A DNA stretch of 64,000 nucleotides from Glandiceps talaboti (Eukaryota; Hemichordata; Enteropneusta; Spengelidae), in NCBI RefSeq assembly GCF_964340395.1, contig NC_135571.1, positions 7,180,453-7,244,452 of the forward strand, in the 5' to 3' direction. The notes under the pieces were generated by a model. The model was not told the origin of the DNA. It made no database searches and was given only the letters and a program-made list of their open reading frames with translations. Position numbers and translations under genes: made by a program. Below are positions 56,201 through 64,000 of this stretch, piece by piece. Numbering within the stretch: position 1 is the first letter of the stretch; each line of letters starts with the position of its first letter.

Positions 56201-59200
56201 GCCAGACGTAGTCCAGCACAGGGGGCTTATAGATTGGGCTCTGTCCATGCGTCTGTGTGTCCAGAGTAATTTCTCGGATATTCATTGACCGATTTATTTC
56301 GAACTTAAAGTAAATGGATAATGAACTATGACTTACATATGCACGTCAATTTGCTTTGGGATATGATGCAGTTTAGCCAACTTAGAGCCAAACATTTTTT
56401 TGTCAAAAAATATGATTTCTGGTAAAAAACTTAAATTCCAAAACTACTGGGCAGATTGTTTGCTTTCGATAACATGGTTTCAGAAAATAGGGTAAGTAGG
56501 TCAGAATTTCATTTTAATTTACAATTTATTTTTCGAATCACTTCAACCCAGAGACAAGTTACTTGTTGGTCACAAAACTTCCGTAACAGTTGGTGAGGTG
56601 TAAAAGAAGTAAATAAAGACAATTATGTGATTCAGAAGTAGACAAACACAATATACAGACTGTACTTTTATAGGCTGAAATGATATCGTTTCTTTCTGGA
56701 ATGTGATTTTTTTTTAAAAACTAACCAAAGATACTTTGGCAAGAAAATCTACTGAAAAAATAGAAGTAACTTTCATAATTTTACCTTTTTCGAATGTAAA
56801 AAATGTTTTGGGTCGGCGGCTTAAACTAGAGTCAGTCGGGTTTTTGAAAACACATTAATTTATTTTTTCTTCTTCAGCCTTATTTCAAATTTGATGTTTC
56901 TACCAAAACTAATTTCTATGCTACAGAAATGCTTACGTGTCACCTATGGGCCCCTTGTAAAGTGACAGGTGATATTTCTGTGATCAGAATTTATGGTTTC
57001 TCATTCAGCTTATAAAAATAGTGTCGGTTTGATAAGTTATAGTCAAATGAGGTTGTACATGTACAGTAGCGTTCTGTTGACATAATTTAGACCTGAAAGT
57101 TCAGTAGAGTGTGGTATTTATGCTTGTGGTAAACTTTACTCCAACAGACCTCATGCGAACAATTTTCAATTATTTGAAAGGATTTTAAATTTGATTTACT
57201 ATGTTTTACTATGATCACCATGGAATATTCCATTGCAAGACAGGGAAGAAGCCTTAAAGGCTTAGATAATCCCTCTTTTTTGTTCTTCTGCTGATGAAGT
57301 CTAATTTTAAAGTCACAGTGTCTTGGTTTGAATAACATATTCAGGTAAGTCATTCCAGTGAGATATAGTCTGCCGAGTGAAGAAATATTTCCTGATGTCC
57401 AATCTGACTACATGGATTTGGCAAATTTGATGTGTCTACAGATATATTCTCGACCAAGTCCCTTATAGCACTTTGGTTTACAGATTAAATATATAATATT
57501 CATAAATCCTTTCCTCACCTTGTCTACCTGCATCCTGCAGTTGGATTTTAAGCATTTCCATTGGTGTAGTAATGATCACCTGACAAAGACCAGCGCCCCC
57601 ACCAGCTATCATCTCTCGATATAACGGAAGGGTTTTACTGAAGGAAATAAATTACAAACATACATTTCAAGCAATTTTAATTGTAAGTTGTCCTAAAGAG
57701 GTAAATGTGCAATTGTAATTATAAAATTAATGAATAATTATGTAGTATATGTGTAGCTGTTGTTTCTATTCATTACATATGTACCAGAGATTACTTTCAC
57801 CAGTGCACACGGCACACTAGTGGTATTTGTACTGCAGTGTAATACCGAAAACATTATTGCATACATTATACCTGCATGTAAATGATATGCAAATGAGGAT
57901 GCGATAGTTCAGTCTACACTGTCATTCTTACGGAAATTTGATGTTTTAGATGAATGTAATAATAACAGAACCCCATGCCACGTGAGTTCCAGTGTGGGTA
58001 CTCAGGGGTATTTACACTCATGATTGCAGTGTTTTCTGCTTGAAAGTACTGCTGCAGAGAACACTGCAAATACCCTTGAATACGCCACACTTGCACTCGT
58101 GCATCATGGGGTTCTGTCAAAGACTGGGTTTGGTTTTCTTTTAAGAATACATAAGGTACATTACATCATGTACCAGCCATTTAGAACAAATAATATGGAA
58201 TATATACTCTGGTCATTTGACGTCCAACAACGTGCGTCTATGTCATGACAACACATGTCTACATCACTTGTTCTGCTGTTTTCGGAATTAGTTATTAGAA
58301 ATAGTTTCAAAACTTTAGTTATTTAAGCATCTTTACTCACCTGTCTGTTTTGAGTATATACCTAAAGAAGTCATTTCCTACTAGTTTTATTGCCTTCTCT
58401 GGTGTTATAAGAGTTATGTTTACACCAATACCTGAAAATAAAATAATATTTCCCATTTGATAATTGACAGATAATGTAAGAATTAATACAGAACAGAATT
58501 GTAGATACTAGCAATACCCATAAACATAACTTGTGTAAGGCTTGCTTATTATTTTTACAGCATATATGCAAATTTCATATCTGTATATATATTTCCAGAT
58601 CTACATATACATATATCTCCTAGCTGGTCCCATTAAAGAGAGGAACACCACTCCAGGAAATAGAGACACTTTCATAAACTATGCCGGGTTCTCGAGAGTC
58701 ATTTCATGATTTCACGTCACCTACAATCACTTGTAATTTCAGAGAAACATCAAGTTGATCTTGCGGTTTTATAGGGTGTCTTTGCTGTGGGCCACAACCA
58801 GATTAAAATCTGATGTAGGTGTTGGCTAATCATTCATTTTTATTTTACTTGATTCTGTATTTTTGCTTGAATTGACATTTGTGATACAAGTACATGTTTA
58901 CGTTTTTGTCTTGATCGTTGAGGCGGTGATCAAGACGAAAATGTACACATGTATCACAAAGGTCAATTCAAGCAAATATACAAACTCAGAGGTAAAATAA
59001 CAATGAATAATTAGCCGACATCTACATTGGATTTTAATCAGATTCCTATGGGCCACTACATTATAGGAATCAGCACAGGAATAATATATTCATGGTTGCA
59101 CAATGAATATTCATGACTCCTGAGTGTATATTCACTAACAGTATAAAACATCTCATGAATATTCATTGTTCAACCATGAATAATTATTTCTGCTGACTCC

Positions 59201-62200
59201 CATGATGCAATGGCCCATAGCAAAGACACCCTATAAAGGCACAAGATCAACTTGATGTTTCTATGAAATTGTAAATAATTGTAGGTGATGTAACACCATG
59301 AAATGACTGTCCAGAACCTATAATTTATGAAAATGTCTCTATTTTCTAGAGTGGCGGTCCCCTTTAAACCCAAAAATTATGCAAAATAAGTCTGCTAGCC
59401 TAAAATGTACCAGAGTGTTTGATTCATAAATTCCTGTTTACAGAAGCGAAGGGAATTAAATTCTGATCAATAATATAGATTTTTAATCATCATCACACGA
59501 CTACATCTTTCACTAGGACCAATCAAAGTAATTACTAGTACGATCCTTTTAGCTTAACCTTTGAAAGAGATTTTATTTCCCAAAGGACAAATATTCAATT
59601 TCCTGTACACAGGCATTTTCTATCTCGGTTGTTAATGGTACATTTGAAAGCAGTACTTGTTGTAATATTACTAACAATGTAAAGACATGCATTAGTGTAA
59701 TCCGCTCTGATTGCCAGCAAATACCAGGCTGTCCCAAAGGAATGATGTATTTTACTATCCATTGATTTCATCTGATATAACATTCTGTCATTTCTTCATT
59801 TCTATAGTACTAATATTGAGTCTAATTATTCAAATTTAAGCAATCATTTGAATAGAAAGTTTTATTTTTGGCATTTCTTAACAACCAGGTTTAATTTTAA
59901 GCAATACCACGTTGTTGTATATAAATGATTTCTTAACTGTTTATATTGCTAACATTGTATTTAATTATTCAAATTTAACCTATCATTTAAAGGAAAAATT
60001 TTAATTTTGGCATTTCTCAACAATCTGGTTTGATTTCAAGCAATACCATGTTGTTGTATATAGTGATATATTTCAATATCTCTGCTATAATGTACCAATA
60101 TCATTACTTAATTTCCATGTTGTTAACACTGTCTAATTATGCAAATTTAAACTATCAAATTGAATGGATAGTAGCTATCATTTCAATGGACAGTTTCAGT
60201 TTCAGTTTTTCTTAGCACTGGTTTGATTAAGCGTAAGCAAATACCATATTGTTACATAGGAATAATGGATCTGCTATAATGTACTGGTATCCCTTCCTAA
60301 TTTCTACATTGTTAACATTGAGAGCAAATTAATCAAATTTCATCTGAGAGAAAATATCCTCTTTAATGATCTGCCTTGACTATAAGCAATTACCAAGTTG
60401 TCTAAGAAGAATTACTCTCCAGTACGTATGGGTATTATTAATTATGTCACTCATTGTCTTTGCCATTGCTGGCCTAATTTCTTAATTACAATATTGTTGA
60501 CACTTTGTTTTATCATTTCACTCTTATGACTGAATGAAAGGGTTCCCATTTCTGTTTGTTCATTTTTTAAGTCTCACTTAATAACTCCAAACATTCCCAT
60601 AGGAACTAATCTTAATCTCCTGACAAAACATTGGCTTAATTTGGTGAATGCCTAGACTCTCTCACAGTCCTCGGAACTTCGCATAAATAGCTAAAACTTG
60701 GGTTGTTTTGCATGTACAGGTATCTACTGCATAATTGTACAAACAACCCAAGTTTTAGCTATTTATGCGAAGCCTCGAAGACTGTGAGAGAGTCTAGTGA
60801 AAGCCCACCCATATTAAACAATTTTATCAAATCAGTTGCATCTTGCTCAAGGACAAAAAGGTATTTTAATTACTAAACTTTGGGTTCAGGAGAGTAATTT
60901 TATGATATCACATCACATCAATTTCACACAATTGCCAAGATACACCTTTAGAAGTTTAAATTCTTTTTCATCTCCCATTTGCTAACAGTGGTCCACTCTT
61001 GTCTCATGGGGCTGAGCAGATATATGTATTAGATGAACACTAAATATTCATGGCTATTCATCTCAAGGTAATAAGCACTTAGGAGTCATGAATATTGAAT
61101 TGAAAATGAAATTAAGTTTATTTCCTGGAGTGGCATTCCCCTTTAGAATTTGTTAAATAAAAACAAAATATGTAATATGTGACTCCCCAAGGCCATTTGG
61201 TGCTTAAAAAATATGTCAGTGATTCTTTAATTAATCATAGTATAATGATGATAATAATCTTTATTTATACTGGATAGTTCTTTAAGTACATAAACACTTG
61301 TCTCCCAAGAAGTCCAGCGAGGGCCATCCCTCATGGGTTCAGCGTTAATGCAGGAGGAAACCGGAGTACCCGGGGAAAACCTGCGTTAGGTAGAGTCAAA
61401 CTGAACAACATTCTTCTTACTTACAGCATTATAAATTTAATCAAACCCTGAATGGGGTTCGAACCCAGACAGCAGTGGTAAGAGGCGAGTGGCTTAACCA
61501 CTCGGCCACCAACAGCTGTTATACAGGATGTTAATACAGCAACAGTATTTAAAGAGTTAGTTTGTTCGGCGACATGTAGTTGTTTCTGATTTATCCAAAA
61601 AACAAATATCTATTTAAATTATAAGTAATGAAAATTTCTACTCAGAGAGTCAACATTTTCTCGGAATTGAGTCCCAAATGTTCACTAACGTCTCATCAGC
61701 ATTGTCAGAGCTATACTACAATGGAATATTACTACATGTCTTGGGAAAGACGCATGAAATGAGCTTGAGAGAAACGAAAATTTGGGATTTGCTTGAAGAA
61801 ATTATTTGACTCTGTGAGTAGAAAGTTTCATTACCAAGTATGAATCCAGAGTCCATAAACATTCGAAGATATCTACTGCCTGGAAGGCAGATCCTAGAGT
61901 AGATTTTTTAAACCAATCTTGTACATATTAGCCTCATACCTTTATACAGTCCTCTGAGGCCTTCAGCTCTGAAAACTTTGACGAAACAGTCTGCCCTGTA
62001 ATAAGAATACAATAGTTTGTAAGTTCCTCAAATATACAAAATTATTACATTTTGTGCATCTTTGTATAAATTATCCTTATAATAACAAGGACTAATGTGT
62101 TCACAAGGGTATACAAGCAGACATGTGCATGAAAATTTTAGTGCACACACAAAGACACACACACACACACTCACTCAGTCACACGCACACACACACACAC

Positions 62201-62304
62201 ACACTCCACACTCCCCTCCACACACATAAACACATCCGTCAGCCCATCAAAACAAACACACCCATCACAACATGCACACAGACAGACACACAGACAGACA
62301 GACA

Positions 62305-62367
<63 letters not shown>

Positions 62368-64000
62368 CATCATCATCATCATCACATGCATAAAGTCCTA
62401 TACCATAGATATGCTAAACAACAAAACCTGCTCTGCATCAATAGTTGAACAATGAATGGGGTGGGCGGAGGGTGGCATCCTGCATGGGTATAGTGGGGTA
62501 GGTGTGGGGCACAGCATATGCCTTCAAGATCATACATGCTTCAGTTCTACTTACATGTTGTTGTACATACGGACGCCATCTTTAATTTGTTGATTTTGTA
62601 ATCTTGTCTTGACCAAATCAATAGGAAATACACAAGTCACACCTACAATGCCAGCAACACCACCATTGATGCATTTTGCTGGCAAACTGCAAAGGAAAAA
62701 AAATATTTAAAAAATTACCTTACCTGACAAAAACATTGAAATGTTTGAGTCCAATGTATCAAACTTGGTGCAACACAGTTGGGACTAAAATTGTATGTAT
62801 TTAGTGTGTGTAGTTTCAGGCGATTGATAAGTAATATTAATTATATACAAAAAGTCATGTATCTTACGTTAACTCTTCCTTCCATTCTGCCCATAAAACG
62901 TTTTTCAATCTTAACTCTCACTCACTTACACACTTCTCTCTACATCCTTCAATTTTTTTCAAATTCTTTCTCTGTATCCTTTCATTTTGTTAGTAGTTCT
63001 GTGTCCGCACCTGGAGCTCTTTGGAGAACGGGCGCATTGTAAATTCACTTTACTATCATTATCATCATAATATTATGATATTAAATTTTTAGTGCTAAAA
63101 AGCAGAAAACCGGGGGTTCAATTTTAATATAAATTAATTGAGCCATTTTATACATAGTCAGGATGCAAATGTGGTAAATCGTAACGATACTGATAGGAAC
63201 TAGACCAGTTTATACACTCTGGATGTCAACGTGGTAAATCATAACGATACCGATAGGAACTAGACAAGTTTACACACTCTGGATGCCAACGTGGTAAATC
63301 GTAACGATACTGTATAGGAACTAGACAAGTTTACACACTCTGGATGCCAACGTGGTAAATCGTAACGATATCGTATAGGAACTAGACAAGTTTATACGGT
63401 CTGGATGCCAACGTTGTAAATCGTGACGATACCGTATAGGAACTAGACAAGTTTATACGGTCTGGATGCCAACGTTGTAAATCGTAACGATACCGTATAG
63501 GAACTAGACAAGTTTACACGGTCTGGATGCCAATATGGTAAATCGTAACGATACCGTATAGGAACTAGACAAGTTTATATGGTCTGGATGCCAACATTGT
63601 AAATCGTAACGATACCGTATAGGAACTAGACAAGTTTACACAGTCTGGATGCCAACATGGTAAATCGTAACGATATCGTATAGGAACTAGACAAGTTTAC
63701 ACGGTCTGGATGCCAACATGGTAAATCGTAACGATATCGTATAGGAACTAGACAAGTTTACACGGTCTGGATGCCAACATGGTAAATCGTAACGATACCG
63801 TATAGGAACTAGACAAGTTTACACGGTCTGGATGCCAACATGGTAAATCGTAATGATACTGTATAGGAACTAGACAAGTTTACACACTCTGGATGCCAAC
63901 ATGGTAAATCGTAACGATACCGTATAGGAACTAGACAAGTTTAATAATATACATGTTGAAGTATATTTACTTGTTGATGGTATCTACCCCTGGGGGTGGG
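53035..64000 (-). CDS. SLC25A22: Mitochondrial glutamate carrier (SLC25A22/SLC25A18 type); 5' end beyond right edge
   Basis: Eight exons in reading order: 64000-63971 (partial, likely), 62686-62555, 61995-61940, 58431-58341, 57637-57519, 56144-55903, 54187-54088, 53264-53035. All phases join. From NLPAK to the stop is 323 residues, close to the usual length of these carriers. The three SLC25 signatures are present: [20 protein letters not shown] and [65 protein letters not shown] and [14 protein letters not shown] match the glutamate carrier branch rather than aralar/citrin, and no EF-hand exon is seen. It should exchange glutamate with protons across the inner mitochondrial membrane. SLC25A22 versus SLC25A18 cannot be separated here, since these are vertebrate duplicates. 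Confidence 0.93.
53280..54080. other. Last intron of the carrier gene
   Basis: No named repeat or exon supported. Confidence 0.4.
54088..54187 (-). CDS. SLC25A22: Glutamate carrier exon: helix 5
   Basis: Acceptor AG 54189-54188, donor GTAAGT from 54087; phase 0 in, 1 out. Encodes [20 protein letters not shown] and PFD; the third signature is completed in the next exon. Confidence 0.94.
54265..54590. repeat. 65-bp tandem repeat, five units, in a carrier intron
   Basis: Unit: AAAATGCCTTCTTGTACATG, AACACAATGTACCAGTCTGG, TAATTAGTAAAAATAAGTAG, TGACT. Confidence 0.93.
54733..55056. mobile_element. Foldback/TIR element, family F, copy 1
   Basis: Left end AAAGGGGAATACCACCCC; right end reads AAAGGGGCATGCCACTTC on minus. 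Internal diagnostic runs shared with the other two copies: CTCCCATGATGCAATG, CAACTTGATGTTTCT, GTAGGTGATGTAA, ATGACTCTCCAGAACC. The right end passes directly into the 43-bp minisatellite. Confidence 0.75.
55039..55845. repeat. 43-bp minisatellite, about 19 units, grown from the end of the family F element
   Basis: Unit: AGTGGCATGCCCCTTTATCT, CAAATTGACAAGGTCCGGCC, CTA. The first 17 bp are the terminal repeat of the adjoining element. The array ends 58 bp from the donor of carrier exon 56144-55903. Confidence 0.95.
55903..56144 (-). CDS. SLC25A22: Glutamate carrier exon: second matrix loop and helix 4
   Basis: Acceptor AG 56146-56145, donor GTAAGG from 55902; 242 nt. An Ala-rich linker ([15 protein letters not shown]) of low conservation is followed by [20 protein letters not shown] and [17 protein letters not shown]. 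Confidence 0.95.
57519..57637 (-). CDS. SLC25A22: Glutamate carrier exon: helix 3 and second signature
   Basis: Acceptor AG 57639-57638, donor GTGAGG from 57518. Encodes [39 protein letters not shown] with the second carrier motif. Confidence 0.95.
58341..58431 (-). CDS. SLC25A22: Glutamate carrier exon: helix 2
   Basis: Acceptor AG 58433-58432, donor GTGAGT from 58340. Encodes [17 protein letters not shown] and [13 protein letters not shown], a signature stretch of the glutamate carrier branch. Confidence 0.94.
58632..59368. mobile_element. Foldback/TIR element, family F, copy 2, with a nested foldback
   Basis: Outer ends AAAGAGAGGAACACCACTCC and GAGTGGCGGTCCCCTTTAAA are inverted. Both halves carry CAACTTGATGTT/AACATCAAGTTG and CTATAAAG/TTTATAG with matching order. 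A second hairpin lies at about 58800-59057 (GATTAAAATCTGATGTAGGT against CATTGGATTTTAATC; CTTGAATTGACATTTGTGAT against ATCACAAAGGTCAATTCAAG). Confidence 0.78.
59820..60420. repeat. Ancient tandem array, four or five diverged units of about 140-190 bp
   Basis: The phrase AAGCAATACCA-GTTGTT recurs near 59899, 60037, 60233 and 60385, each time followed by TATA/GCTATAATGTAC- and CAAATTTAA-type runs. An earlier cognate is near 59716. Non-coding. Confidence 0.6.
60652..60797. mobile_element. Near-perfect hairpin element, about 57-bp arms
   Basis: CTAGACTCTCTCACAGTC at left and GACTGTGAGAGAGTCTAG at right, with TTCGCATAAATAGCTAAAAC pairing to GTTTTAGCTATTTATGCGAA. About five mismatches over the arms and a loop of about 32 bp. 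Confidence 0.85.
60880..61146. mobile_element. Foldback/TIR element, family F, copy 3 (degenerate left end)
   Basis: Right end CCTGGAGTGGCATTCCCCTT; internal AACTTTGGGTTCAGGAGAGT and ATGATATCACATCACATCAA correspond to the stem of copies 1 and 2. The left terminus is unclear. Confidence 0.55.
61241..61517 (-). mobile_element. tRNA-derived SINE, a second family
   Basis: On minus the head GGTGGCCGAGTGGTTAAG (box A) and GGGTTCGAACCCC (box B) is a clear tRNA-like pol III promoter, closest in feel to Leu/Ser tRNAs. The body has CCCGGGTACTCCGGTTTCCT, which resembles a conserved central SINE domain of invertebrates. The tail is ATAAATAAAGATTATTATCA. Inserted in a carrier intron, same strand as the gene. 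Confidence 0.8.
61940..61995 (-). CDS. SLC25A22: Glutamate carrier exon: first matrix loop
   Basis: Acceptor AG 61997-61996, donor GTATGA from 61939; 56 nt, phase 2 in and 1 out. Encodes [20 protein letters not shown], the E-G-x-x-G-L-Y-K/R-G motif of the repeat. Confidence 0.93.
62150..62367. repeat. (CA)n / (CAGA)n compound microsatellite
   Basis: CA runs, CAGA units and a terminal (CAT)n run, in the carrier intron between exons 62686-62555 and 61995-61940. Confidence 0.95.
62555..62686 (-). CDS. SLC25A22: Glutamate carrier exon: helix 1 and first signature
   Basis: Acceptor AG 62688-62687, donor GTAAGT from 62554. Encodes [20 protein letters not shown] and [13 protein letters not shown], the first P-x-D/E-x-x-K/R motif, then KDGVRMYNN in the first matrix loop. 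Confidence 0.95.
63155..63942. repeat. 61-bp minisatellite, about 13 units, in the first visible carrier intron
   Basis: Unit: GGTCTGGATGCCAACATGGT, AAATCGTAACGATACCGTAT, AGGAACTAGACAAGTTTACA, C. Left units are more diverged; right units are nearly identical. The array ends about 30 bp from the donor of the partial exon at 63971. Confidence 0.95.
63971..64000 (-). CDS. SLC25A22: Likely upstream exon of the glutamate carrier (partial)
   Basis: The minus strand reads GGGGTAGATACCATCAACAA then GTAAAT from 63970. The exon ends in phase 2 and the following exon supplies the missing base, giving VDTINNLPAK. In carriers of this family a short N-terminus precedes LPAK, so the position fits. Only 30 bases are visible. 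Confidence 0.6.

Noticed and set aside
61450-61517. A true tRNA gene
   Set aside because: The head has A and B boxes but passes into a SINE body and an A/T-rich tail; no complete cloverleaf could be drawn by eye.
53035-64000. Aralar/citrin (SLC25A12/13) identity
   Set aside because: No EF-hand-encoding exons are visible, and the loop and C-terminal sequences match the shorter glutamate carriers.

Overview
This is a gene-sparse, repeat-rich stretch of an animal nuclear genome, AT-rich by eye. Coding exons are split by phase-consistent GT-AG introns. Simple repeats, minisatellites, foldback elements, SINEs and LINE relics fill most of the space. The gene set (membrane collagens with a short-chain collagen C4-type domain, an orphan rhodopsin-class GPCR cluster, a mitochondrial glutamate carrier) and the tRNA-derived SINEs suggest a marine invertebrate bilaterian. 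I cannot place it to phylum.

Layout. (1) 0.5-9.3 kb, minus strand: two tandem paralogues for type II transmembrane collagens. The right one (4400-9337) is complete: six exons, 437 residues. The left one (504-3263) shows its first three exons and runs off the window. (2) 9.3-14.0 kb: no clear gene; a diverged direct duplication, a foldback element and a compact CCAAT/CRE/E2F-like cluster. (3) 14.0-30 kb: four intact intronless orphan GPCR genes, one on plus and three on minus, with at least two GPCR relics. GPCR3 and GPCR4 lie on a near-identical tandem duplication with a 3184-bp offset, but their 5' ends differ. (4) 30-46.4 kb: no certain gene. It holds a 57-bp minisatellite whose units each carry a splice acceptor and a splice donor, a 60-bp minisatellite grown from a SINE head, a 50-bp minisatellite, several unidentified coding-like segments on plus, LINE 3' relics, long microsatellites and a 350-bp satellite built as an inverted structure. 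(5) 46.4-53 kb: non-coding, small tandem and inverted repeats. (6) 53.0-64 kb, minus strand: a SLC25A22/SLC25A18-type mitochondrial glutamate carrier, all of the conserved carrier core in seven exons plus a likely upstream exon at the right edge. Its introns carry one foldback family three times, a SINE and three minisatellites.

The genes do not form a pathway. The main themes are local tandem duplication (collagens, GPCRs) and minisatellites that grow out of transposable-element ends or splice-site-bearing sequence. All coordinates and splice calls were read by eye; function is inferred from recognisable family motifs.
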